Under the pieces are notes generated by a model, which saw only the letters and a program-made list of their open reading frames with translations, ran no database searches and was not told where the DNA came from. The position numbers and the translations under genes are program-made. Source: Capnocytophaga haemolytica (GTDB lineage Bacteria > Bacteroidota > Bacteroidia > Flavobacteriales > Flavobacteriaceae). Taken from it: a stretch of DNA of 64,000 bases. Location: contig NZ_CP014227.1 in NCBI RefSeq assembly GCF_001553545.1, forward strand, positions 711,501-775,500, given 5' to 3'. Each line of letters starts with the position of its first letter. Positions within the stretch are counted from its first letter, which is position 1. Shown here piece after piece: positions 1 to 7,126 of this stretch.

Positions 1-287
1 GGCAAGGGCAACGAAAATACTATCAAGCCAAAGAATGTAGCGGTTATAATCTCCGTAAGGATTACATATATCCGTTTGGTGCCAAATACTTCCATTACAA
101 TGCTCAGTAAGGGCTTTAGCGACCAAGGTAAGATGAGCAGTGATGTCCAAAAGGTTGTCTCTTCTTTGCTTATCCCCATATCTCTGTAGAGTAGGGAAGA
201 AACAAACGACAGAAATATAAAGGGCAATCCCATTGCGAAGTAGACGGTTGGTACCCAAGTAATTGGGTTTCTTTTCTTGGTATTCAT
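1..287 (-). CDS. MFS transporter, AmpG-like (partial, N-terminal part)
   Basis: The first 95 residues of an inner-membrane transporter read leftward and leave the window at base 1, so the C-terminal part is missing. The start ATG is at 285-287. The opening NPITWVPTVYFAMGLPF, followed by a cytoplasmic loop and TSLLILPWSLKPLLS, is the typical first two helices of the AmpG/PAT branch of the major facilitator superfamily, known for import of muropeptides or acyl-CoA. In Bacteroidota these transporters often sit with cell-wall recycling genes, but the neighbours are outside the window, so the substrate is unknown. Family call fairly sure, substrate not. Confidence 0.75.
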   Translation of the reverse strand, partial: MNTKKRNPITWVPTVYFAMGLPFIFLSFVSSLLYRDMGISKEETTFWTSLLILPWSLKPLLSIVMEVFGTKRIYVILTEIITATFFGLIVFSLPL

Positions 288-540
288 TCTCTATAAGTTT
301 TTAAATTGATGGGTAGGCATAGCGATACCTTTAAAAATTGAGCAAAAGTAAGATGTTTTTTTTAAATAACAAGCATTTGTTGCGCATTTTTTTAAAGAAT
401 AGATACAGTGGGCATTCATAGTGAAGATAGCCAGTGAGTTATGAAATAGTAGATGGGAAGGGGTAGGGGAGGGTTCGAGAAAGGGGGTAGGTTCGTTACG
501 TGTCCGTTGTTTGTCCGTTTAGGATTTTATTTGTCGTTTT

Positions 541-572
541 ATTGTATAATAAGGTAAATAGTCGTACCTTTG
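541..572 (+). promoter_or_regulatory. promoter of the epimerase gene
   Basis: The -7 box TACCTTTG lies at 565-572 and a weak -33 box (ATTG, 541-544) lies 20 bases upstream, matching the Bacteroidota pattern. The rest of the 288-662 gap holds no gene. It contains an AT-rich stretch just upstream of the transporter and the structured leader described separately. Confidence 0.6.
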
Positions 573-585
573 CCGCCGATTTAGG

Positions 586-661
586 GTGTGGCTTTTAAGG
601 TAGTTCTTTTGGTTGAAGGAGGCTGAGCTACACACTAAGGATAAATTGCTAAAAGCTACAC
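586..661 (+). promoter_or_regulatory. leader with alternative stems ending at the start codon
   Basis: GTGTGGCTTTTA (586-597) can pair with TAAAAGCTACAC (650-661) with one G-U pair, closing the whole leader one base before the ATG at 663. Its first eight bases can instead pair with a second AGCTACAC copy at 626-633. The stems are seen in the sequence. A regulatory role is inference. Confidence 0.35.
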
Positions 662-662
662 A

Positions 663-1508
663 ATGAAGATATTAGTAACAGGAGGGGCGGGCTTTGTAGG
701 CTCTAACCTATGTGAGGCACTCGCCAAAGACCCTCGCAATGAGGTGTATTCCTTAGACAATTACTTTACGGGCAGTCGTGATAACCACGTTGAGGGCGTT
801 ACCTACATTGAGGGGAGCACGGAGTATATCTTTGAGCTGGTGGACTTCACCCCCGATAGGGTGTTTCACCTCGGGGAATACTCACGGGTAGAGCAGAGTT
901 TTGAGGACATCGACAAGGTGTTGCTCTTCAATAAGGTAGGCACCTCAAAGGTATTGGAGTTCTGCCGCAGGAGAGGCTGTAGGCTCATTTATGCCGGCAG
1001 CAGCACCAAGTTTGGCGAGGGCGGTATTGGTAAAGACCAGAGTCCATATGCGTGGTCGAAGTCGTCGAATACCGACCTCATCAAGGACTACGGCACGTGG
1101 TACGGGTTGGACTATGCTATTGTCTACTTCTACAACGTCTATGGCAAGCGAGAGATCAAGAGCGGGAAGTATGCTACCCTCATCGCGCTCTTTGCGGAAC
1201 GCAAGCGACAGGGGTTGCCACTGACCGTAGTGGCACCGGGCACACAGCAGCGTAATTTCACCCACGTGGACGACATCGTTGAGGGCTTGCTCTTGGTAGG
1301 CGAAAAGGGTAAAGGTGATGAATATGGCATCGGTAGCCCCGAGACGTACACCGTGATGGAGATTGCCGAAATGTTTGGTGGGGAGATACAGCTATTGCCT
1401 GAACGCAAAGGCAACCGTATGTGGTCAGAGGTCATCACCGAGAAGACAGAGGCTTTGGGCTGGAAAGCAAAGCGGCATATCAAAGATTGGATAATGAACA
1501 ATGTATAA
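663..1508 (+). CDS. NAD-dependent epimerase/dehydratase
   Basis: An extended short-chain dehydrogenase, probably acting on a nucleotide sugar for surface glycan synthesis in the cytoplasm. The Rossmann nucleotide loop GGAGFVG is at residues 7-13. The catalytic serine region AGSSTKFG is near 111-118 and the YxxxK pair is Y129/K133. At 281 residues it is shorter than typical GalE-type enzymes (about 310-340), so the C-terminal substrate lobe is reduced. It has its own promoter, and a glycosyltransferase follows after 6 bases, so the two form an operon and probably work on the same glycan. The exact sugar cannot be read from the sequence. Confidence 0.85.
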   Translation: MKILVTGGAGFVGSNLCEALAKDPRNEVYSLDNYFTGSRDNHVEGVTYIEGSTEYIFELVDFTPDRVFHLGEYSRVEQSFEDIDKVLLFNKVGTSKVLEFCRRRGCRLIYAGSSTKFGEGGIGKDQSPYAWSKSSNTDLIKDYGTWYGLDYAIVYFYNVYGKREIKSGKYATLIALFAERKRQGLPLTVVAPGTQQRNFTHVDDIVEGLLLVGEKGKGDEYGIGSPETYTVMEIAEMFGGEIQLLPERKGNRMWSEVITEKTEALGWKAKRHIKDWIMNNV

Positions 1509-1514
1509 TTGATA

Positions 1515-2396
1515 ATGGTTATATTATTTTTTGCACACGGAGCGAAGGAGTTTCTCAATGAGGTGATATTTGCCGTGCTTTCTTACTATCAGCATCATAG
1601 GGTAGGGGAGCACCAAGTGGTGATTTACACCGACAATGAGGCGTACTTTAGGCAATGGCTGCCTGAGGAGGTTACTTATGTAGCCGTAGATGCTGCTAAG
1701 GTGCGTGAGTGGCGAGGAGCAATCGACTTTGTGCACCGCGTGAAGATAGAGATGATACGCGATGCTTTTACGCGCTTCCCCGATCGCAATGTGTTATACC
1801 TCGATAGCGATGTCTACTTTAAGGAGAATATCTCCTTTTTGGGTGATAAAATCGTACAGGGCACTCCTGTGATGAGTTTAGACGAAGGGAGTGTCTTTGG
1901 CAGTAAGCTAAGGCATTTCAAAAAGATAGAAGTCTACCTAAAGGCGCACAACAACACGATTGGCACTGGGCCACCTGTGGTAGTTCCTCAAGGACAATCG
2001 ATGTATAATGCAGGGGTACTTGGCATTAGGGCTGATTGGGCACCATTGCTCAGCGAGGTGCTTGCCATCACCGACCTACTGCACCCCGAGGCTCCTACCC
2101 ACGTGAGCGAGCAGTTTGCCTTCAGCGTGGTGCTTGCCCGCCAAGGGGCGATCTATGCTGCTGAGCCTCATATCCATCATTATTGGTATTTTAAAGAGTT
2201 TCGTGCGGTGATTAACGCCTTCTTGCAAGAGAACGAAGGCAAGCCTTTTGAGGAATTAGTGCGACTCTCGGCAGCCTACAATCCTGAGCGTATGGGCAGT
2301 GAGAAACTCGCTTATAAGCAGATGAATTTCTGGCAGAAGTTGTACTATAAAATAAAAAATAGAGGTCAGAAGTCAGTGATCAGCGGTCAGCTCTGA
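1515..2396 (+). CDS. glycosyltransferase with DxD motif
   Basis: A predicted soluble GT-A fold transferase of 293 residues. The metal/nucleotide-binding DSD in NVLYLDSDVYF is near residue 98. MYNAGVLGIRAD and HVSEQFAFS resemble the acceptor-side segments of family 8-like enzymes. I chose the ATG at 1515. A TTG at 1509 is in frame but directly abuts the epimerase stop codon. The last codons (from about 2361) are made of GTCAG-type heptanucleotides of the repeat element that continues to 2421, so the tail RGQKSVISGQL is probably repeat-derived and the natural stop may have been further upstream. Donor and acceptor unknown. Confidence 0.75.
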   Translation: MVILFFAHGAKEFLNEVIFAVLSYYQHHRVGEHQVVIYTDNEAYFRQWLPEEVTYVAVDAAKVREWRGAIDFVHRVKIEMIRDAFTRFPDRNVLYLDSDVYFKENISFLGDKIVQGTPVMSLDEGSVFGSKLRHFKKIEVYLKAHNNTIGTGPPVVVPQGQSMYNAGVLGIRADWAPLLSEVLAITDLLHPEAPTHVSEQFAFSVVLARQGAIYAAEPHIHHYWYFKEFRAVINAFLQENEGKPFEELVRLSAAYNPERMGSEKLAYKQMNFWQKLYYKIKNRGQKSVISGQL

Positions 2397-2421
2397 CTAC
2401 TGACTACTAATTACTAAATAC
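2361..2421. repeat. heptanucleotide element ahead of the GH92 gene
   Basis: Period-7 words run GTCAG-type on the left (AGGTCAG, AAGTCAG, TGATCAG, CGGTCAG) and CTGAC-type on the right (TGACTAC twice, then TAATTAC and TAAATAC), so the halves are partly inverted. The element crosses the glycosyltransferase stop codon and ends 3 bases before the next ATG. Confidence 0.75.
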
Positions 2422-2423
2422 GT

Positions 2424-4670
2424 ATGAAAAGATTAATAATATTAGCAATGAGCTTGCTATGGGGGGGTATGTACGCCCAAAAGCAGGCAGTGGATTACAT
2501 CAATCCCTTTATTGGGACGTCTAACTTTGGGGCTACGCACCCTGGTGCAATAGCACCGCGAGGAATGCTCAGCATCTCGCCTTTTAATGTGGCGTTTGAC
2601 ACCAAGGGAGTCGAGGCTCCGTTAGAAAAGGACAGTCGCTGGCTCTCTAACCCTTATGTGAACGAAAATAAGTTCTTCACAGGGTTTACACACGTGAATA
2701 TGAGTGGGGTAGGGTGCCCAGAGCTGGGGGTAATCCTTGCGATGCCCACCACAGGAGCCTTGGAGGTGGAGCACCTCAAATACGGGTCGCCCTATAAAGA
2801 TGAGGTGGCAAAGGCAGGCTATTACAGCACTTTCCTCACCAAATACGGCATCAAGGCAGAGGCTACCGCAAGGCAACGTGCAGGCATTAGCCGCTATCAC
2901 TTTCCTAAGGGTGAGGGCAATCTGCTTATCAACTTAGGGCTGGGTTTGACCAATGAACAAGGTGCAATGCTCAAGTTCGTATCGCCCACAGAAGTTGAGG
3001 GGATGCGAATGGTGGGCAGTTTCTGCTATAACAGTCCCGAACTGGCTTACCCTGTTTACTTTGTAGCAAAGGTGAACAAGCCCGCTAAGCATTACGGCGT
3101 ATGGCAACACCCTGCCACGTATGAGGGTGTAGAAGCCAAATGGATGACCTACAACGGTAAAACGCGCTTTAAAGAAGGCTTTATGCGCGAGGTCGTAGGC
3201 GACAGCTTGGGGGCTTACTTCCGCTATAATTTTGACAAAGAGGAAGTGGTAGAGCTTCGTGTGGGCGTCTCGTATGTGAGTATCGCCAATGCGCGTGAGA
3301 ACTTAGAGAAGGAGATCGGCAATAAGACCTTTGATGAGGTATATGCGGCTACCCGCACTGCTTGGAATGAGCAGCTCAAGGCACAAGTAACGGGCGGCAC
3401 TGAGGACGAGAAGACTGTCTTCTACACCGCCCTTTACCACGCGCTCATTCACCCCAATCTGCTCAACGACCACAACGGCGATTACCCTGAGAGCACTACC
3501 AACAAGATAGGCAAGAACACCAAGCGGTTTACGGTGTTCTCGCTGTGGGATACCTATCGCAACTATCACCAGCTGATGAGCCTGCTCTATCCTGAGGATC
3601 AGCTTGGTATGGTGCGTACGATGCTCGATATTTACAAAGAAAGCGGCTGGCTACCTAAGTGGGAGCTCAACTCCACCGAGACCTTCACAATGGTGGGCGA
3701 CCCTGCGAGTATTGTTATTGCTGATACTTATTTACGCGGACTTACCGACTTTGATATTAACACTGCGTATGAGGCGATGCTCAAAGGGGCGAATACGCTT
3801 AAAAATAACCCCATACGGCCAGGGGTAGAAGAGTATTGGCGATTGGGTTACCTCAGTGTAGATGGTGGCGTTAGAGGCCCCGTATCCACCACACAGGAGT
3901 ATAATGCAGCCGACTTTGCCATTGCACAGATCGCTAAAAAGCTCGGCAAGAAAGCCGATGCGGCAAAGTTTGGCAAGCAGTCTCTGAGCTATCACAAGCT
4001 CTTTGATAAGCAGACCAAGCTCTTGCGCCCTAAGCACGCCAACGGCAGTTGGTATGCGCCCTTCGACCCTAATAGTGGGGCAAACTTCGAGGAGAATGTC
4101 GGCTACATCGAGGGGAATGCTTGGCAATACGTATTTATGCTCACCCACGATATGAAAGGTACTATCAAGCTAATGGGCGGTGAGAAGGCTTTTGAGCAAC
4201 AGCTCGACCACATATTCAATAGCAAGCAATACGATATGGCTAACGAGCCTGATATTGCCTATCCTTACCTCTACAACTATCTGAAAGGTCGCGAATGGAA
4301 GACCCAGCAGCGTGTGCATAGCCTCATCAACGAGTACTTCCAAAATAAGCCCGCAGGCTTGCCTGGCAATGACGACACAGGGGTGATGTCCGCGTGGGTA
4401 GTCTACGGAATGATGGGGCTGTACCCTATCACCCCAGCCGAGCCTATCTATACGCTCACCGCGCCGCGCTTTGAGAAGATAGTGCTGCAATTGGATAAGA
4501 AGTACTACCCCAATGGGCAGCTTATCATCGAGAGCAACGCCTCACCTGAGAATATCTACATCAAGAAGATTACCATTGACGGTAAAGAACATAAGAGCTA
4601 CTTCATCACCCACGACGAGCTAAAGAAAGCACATACTATTCGGTTTGAACTCTCTAATATAAAAAAGTAA
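2424..4670 (+). CDS. GH92 alpha-mannosidase
   Basis: A secreted exo-alpha-mannosidase of glycoside hydrolase family 92, which trims mannose from host N-glycans in a Ca2+-dependent inverting reaction. A signal peptide (MKRLIILAMSLLWGGMYAQ) is followed by VDYINPFIGT, the family's N-terminal signature. The C-terminal domain carries GNDDTG near residues 647-652, the position of the catalytic base aspartate in characterised members. Length 748 fits the family. The short gap to the glycosyltransferase is filled by the heptanucleotide element and no TAnnTTTG promoter is visible, so it may be read through from upstream. Linkage specificity (alpha-1,2, 1,3 or others) is not predictable here. Confidence 0.93.
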   Translation: MKRLIILAMSLLWGGMYAQKQAVDYINPFIGTSNFGATHPGAIAPRGMLSISPFNVAFDTKGVEAPLEKDSRWLSNPYVNENKFFTGFTHVNMSGVGCPELGVILAMPTTGALEVEHLKYGSPYKDEVAKAGYYSTFLTKYGIKAEATARQRAGISRYHFPKGEGNLLINLGLGLTNEQGAMLKFVSPTEVEGMRMVGSFCYNSPELAYPVYFVAKVNKPAKHYGVWQHPATYEGVEAKWMTYNGKTRFKEGFMREVVGDSLGAYFRYNFDKEEVVELRVGVSYVSIANARENLEKEIGNKTFDEVYAATRTAWNEQLKAQVTGGTEDEKTVFYTALYHALIHPNLLNDHNGDYPESTTNKIGKNTKRFTVFSLWDTYRNYHQLMSLLYPEDQLGMVRTMLDIYKESGWLPKWELNSTETFTMVGDPASIVIADTYLRGLTDFDINTAYEAMLKGANTLKNNPIRPGVEEYWRLGYLSVDGGVRGPVSTTQEYNAADFAIAQIAKKLGKKADAAKFGKQSLSYHKLFDKQTKLLRPKHANGSWYAPFDPNSGANFEENVGYIEGNAWQYVFMLTHDMKGTIKLMGGEKAFEQQLDHIFNSKQYDMANEPDIAYPYLYNYLKGREWKTQQRVHSLINEYFQNKPAGLPGNDDTGVMSAWVVYGMMGLYPITPAEPIYTLTAPRFEKIVLQLDKKYYPNGQLIIESNASPENIYIKKITIDGKEHKSYFITHDELKKAHTIRFELSNIKK

Positions 4671-4760
4671 ACACAGAACGGAGCGATAACGAACCAGTAA
4701 CGAACAGCTAAGGTTTCCATTCTTCTTTTTCCCTGAAAAGAAAAAAGAAAGGATGAAAAT

Positions 4761-4791
4761 TTTGTCAGTTCAAAAAAAGTTTGTATCTTTG
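4761..4791 (+). promoter_or_regulatory. greA promoter
   Basis: An exact match to the Bacteroidota consensus: TTTG at 4761-4764, 19 bases, then TATCTTTG at 4784-4791. Transcription would start about 4796-4798, right at the hairpin described next. Confidence 0.85.
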
Positions 4792-4797
4792 CCCCCG

Positions 4798-4837
4798 AAA
4801 TCCTCAGAGGTGTAAGACTTGAGGATTTTTTATTTTT
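4798..4837 (+). terminator. terminator-like hairpin in the greA leader
   Basis: AAATCCTCA (4798-4806) pairs perfectly with TGAGGATTT (4820-4828), followed by a T-rich run (TTTTATTTTTCT). It lies between the promoter and the greA start at 4854, so most transcripts could end after about 40 bases. It could be an attenuator or only a 5' stabilising hairpin. Confidence 0.65.
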
Positions 4838-4853
4838 CTAAAAAACAAGGAAG

Positions 4854-5330
4854 ATGAAAAAGGTATCATACTATACAGCCGAAGGGCTAAAGAAACTAAG
4901 AGACGAACTCAATCAGTTAAAAGACGTAGAGCGCCCGCGAGCTTCGCAGGCGATTGCTGAGGCGCGCGACAAAGGCGACCTCTCCGAAAATGCAGAGTAC
5001 GACGCTGCCAAAGAGGCACAGGGCTTGCTGGAAATGAAGATCGCTAAGCTCGAAGAACTCGTAGCCAATGCACGCCTCATCGACGAGTCGCAACTCGATC
5101 TGAGCAAGGTGCTAGTGCTTTCCACCGTCAAATTGCGCAACCTTGCCAATAAGATGGAGATCACCTATACCCTTGTAGCAGAGAGTGAAGCAGACCTCAA
5201 GGCAGGGAAAATATCAGTAACTTCACCCATCGGAAAGGGACTGCTTGGCAAGCAAGTAGGTGATATTGCAGAGATACAAGTGCCCAATGGAGTGCTGAAG
5301 ATGGAGGTATTGGAAATCACCCGTGACTAA
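4854..5330 (+). CDS. greA: transcription elongation factor GreA
   Basis: GreA enters the secondary channel of RNA polymerase and stimulates cleavage of backtracked RNA. The 158-residue protein has the N-terminal antiparallel coiled coil, with the acidic tip in ARDKGDLSENAEYD (about 39-52), and the C-terminal FKBP-like domain with VTSPIGKGLLGK. Length and architecture are those of the family. The gene has a consensus promoter and a hairpin leader. A HIT protein gene follows after 28 bases and is probably co-transcribed. Nothing is missing. Confidence 0.97.
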   Translation: MKKVSYYTAEGLKKLRDELNQLKDVERPRASQAIAEARDKGDLSENAEYDAAKEAQGLLEMKIAKLEELVANARLIDESQLDLSKVLVLSTVKLRNLANKMEITYTLVAESEADLKAGKISVTSPIGKGLLGKQVGDIAEIQVPNGVLKMEVLEITRD

Positions 5331-5358
5331 GTAAAACATTTTAAAACCCGATAAAACA

Positions 5359-5754
5359 ATGGCAAGTATATTCACAAAGATTATCAACGGCGAAATACCT
5401 TGTTATAAGGTAGCTGAAAATGATGATTTTATTGCTTTCTTTGACATTAACCCTAATGCGAAGGGGCACACCCTTTGCGTTCCTAAGAAGGAAGTAAATA
5501 AAATCTTCGAGATGGACGACAAGCACTATCTTGACCTGATGCTTTTCTCAAAGCGCGTAGCCGAAGCCTTAGCAAAGGTGGTGCCTTGCAAGCGTGTAGG
5601 GATGGCAGTAGTAGGCTTGGAAGTGCCCCATACCCACGTACACCTCATTCCCATCAGCGAGATGAAAGAGATGACCTTTGAGCACAAGGTGCAAATGACC
5701 GATGAGGAGTTTAAAGCCCTCGCCAAAGCAGTAGGTGAGCGCTTTCAAGCGTAA
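5359..5754 (+). CDS. HIT family nucleotide-binding protein
   Basis: A small cytoplasmic hydrolase or transferase acting on the alpha-phosphate of nucleotides such as adenosine 5'-phosphoramidate or dinucleoside polyphosphates. The histidine triad is PHTHVHLIPI, with H91, H93 and H95. The N-terminal SIFTKIINGEIPCYKV is typical of the Hint/FHIT-like bacterial group. It lies directly behind greA and ahead of a strong bidirectional terminator, so greA-HIT is one unit, an arrangement I recall from other Flavobacteriia. The physiological substrate is unknown. Confidence 0.92.
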   Translation: MASIFTKIINGEIPCYKVAENDDFIAFFDINPNAKGHTLCVPKKEVNKIFEMDDKHYLDLMLFSKRVAEALAKVVPCKRVGMAVVGLEVPHTHVHLIPISEMKEMTFEHKVQMTDEEFKALAKAVGERFQA

Positions 5755-5790
5755 CCTGAAAAGGGTAGGGTACGTTCTCTGAATAAATAA

Positions 5791-5832
5791 AAAAGGCGTT
5801 AAGCAATAAAACGATATTGCTTAGCGCCTTTT
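5791..5832. terminator. bidirectional terminator between the HIT gene and trxA
   Basis: An 18-base arm at 5791-5808 (AAAAGGCGTTAAGCAATA) pairs with 5815-5832 with one G-U pair and a 6-base loop. It has A and T runs on its two flanks, so it can end transcripts from both convergent genes. Confidence 0.9.
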
Positions 5833-5864
5833 CTAATCGCTGACCTCTGGGGTCTCTGATCTTC

Positions 5865-6182
5865 TTACAACAAGCTATCCAATGCGTCAGTGTAAGTCTT
5901 CTTAGGAGCTACGCCCACTTGGCGACCTACTACTTCCCCGTTTTGGAATACCAATACGGTAGGGATATTGCGGATACCGTATTTGCCAGCAAAGTCCTGA
6001 TTGTTGTCTACGTCTACTTTACCGACAGTTACCTTACCTTCATACTCCTTAGAGATTTCTTCGATGACAGGTCCCAGCATACGGCAAGGTCCACACCAAG
6101 TTGCCCAAAAGTCTACAAGCACAGGCTTGTCGCTCTTTAATACTAAATCTTCAAAATTTCCGTCTGTGATTTCTAATGCCAT
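5865..6182 (-). CDS. trxA: thioredoxin
   Basis: A cytoplasmic disulfide reductase of 105 residues with the active site WCGPC (C30, C33) and the cis-proline segment RNIPTVLVF. I chose ATG at 6180-6182. The longer frame opening with TTG at 6221 would begin inside the -7 promoter box, so it is rejected. The 5' leader is about 30 bases. The gene stands alone between a terminator and a DUF4476 gene on the same strand. Confidence 0.96.
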   Translation of the reverse strand: MALEITDGNFEDLVLKSDKPVLVDFWATWCGPCRMLGPVIEEISKEYEGKVTVGKVDVDNNQDFAGKYGIRNIPTVLVFQNGEVVGRQVGVAPKKTYTDALDSLL

Positions 6183-6218
6183 TTCTAAAACTGTTTTAAT
6201 GTTATTGTCTTTCTGTTG

Positions 6219-6226
6219 CAAAAGTA
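6219..6226 (-). promoter_or_regulatory. trxA -7 promoter box
   Basis: TACTTTTG on the minus strand, about 40 bases ahead of the chosen start. No good -33 box is visible at the usual distance. Confidence 0.6.
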
Positions 6227-6289
6227 TGAATAATATTCCACTCTACATCTAAAAGTATTATCATTTTTTGTTATACTATTATAAAGTCA

Positions 6290-7066
6290 TTATCTACGAA
6301 CACTTTGTAAGAAGTCCGCAAAGCGTTTCTGTGCTAAAGAGAAGTCGAAACTATCGTGTAGTAGGTAATAGTTCTTGGGGTCTACCACATTAGGATAGGC
6401 TTCTTTAGCAATGATGAGTTTGTTGTCGTCAAAGCTCATTTCCTTCATCAGTAGGCTTACTTGTTCTGTAGTAAAAGAAACGGCGTTCTTCTGCATACGA
6501 AAGAAGTTGATCTTGTCATTGTCAAAACTCTGCTTCTTATACATATCATAAAAACGAGCAAACTCACCACCACGCATCATTGGGGCACCTCCATATGAGC
6601 GGTTCCACACATCGTTCCATTGGCGTCCATAATAGCCATCGTGAGCATTGCCGAGGTTTACCTCTTCAAGCAAGAATAACCCCTGACGCGAGAAGAAATC
6701 GAGCACTAAGCGCATCTCATTGCGAGGGCGGAGGGTTACGCGGTAAAGCAGCAGCCCATCACCGTAAATACTCAATGGTTGCGCTCCTGACCTCACATCG
6801 AAGAAACGGAACATACCATTGCTATTGGTGATTTCCTGATCGCCGAGTTGCACCGTAAAGCGCCCCATCTCAGGAATACGGATAAACACTTCCGAGTAGC
6901 CGCCGCGGTAATCTTGCTCCCAGCGGTAATCAATATTGATATTTACGTTGACGTTTGTGTTGCTCTTTTTCAGTTCATTGCGCAATAGCTTGCCTGCACT
7001 GCCTACCTCTTGCGCTGAGGCAGCCATTGTGGCTAATACAAGTAGGGTTACAAATATCTTTTTCAT
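6290..7066 (-). CDS. secreted DUF4476 domain protein
   Basis: A 258-residue exported protein with a clear signal peptide (MKKIFVTLLVLATMAASAQ). The middle part is beta-rich (FTVQLGDQEI, RVTLRPRNEM). The C-terminal about 90 residues, with PMMRGGEFARFYDMYKKQSF and later segments ending in a short helix, match the DUF4476 module common in Bacteroidota secreted proteins. Function unknown. It is likely periplasmic or outer-membrane associated. It lies between trxA and topA on the same strand, with 60 bases separating it from the end of topA. Confidence 0.75.
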   Translation of the reverse strand: MKKIFVTLLVLATMAASAQEVGSAGKLLRNELKKSNTNVNVNINIDYRWEQDYRGGYSEVFIRIPEMGRFTVQLGDQEITNSNGMFRFFDVRSGAQPLSIYGDGLLLYRVTLRPRNEMRLVLDFFSRQGLFLLEEVNLGNAHDGYYGRQWNDVWNRSYGGAPMMRGGEFARFYDMYKKQSFDNDKINFFRMQKNAVSFTTEQVSLLMKEMSFDDNKLIIAKEAYPNVVDPKNYYLLHDSFDFSLAQKRFADFLQSVRR

Positions 7067-7126
7067 AGTATGCTATGTTTTGTTTATAAAACACTTCTAT
7101 CAAGAATCGTGCCAATACGAAATGTA

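Noticed and set aside
5865-6221. Longer thioredoxin starting with TTG at 6221
   Set aside because: The start would fall inside the TACTTTTG promoter box. The 105-residue form matches the family exactly.
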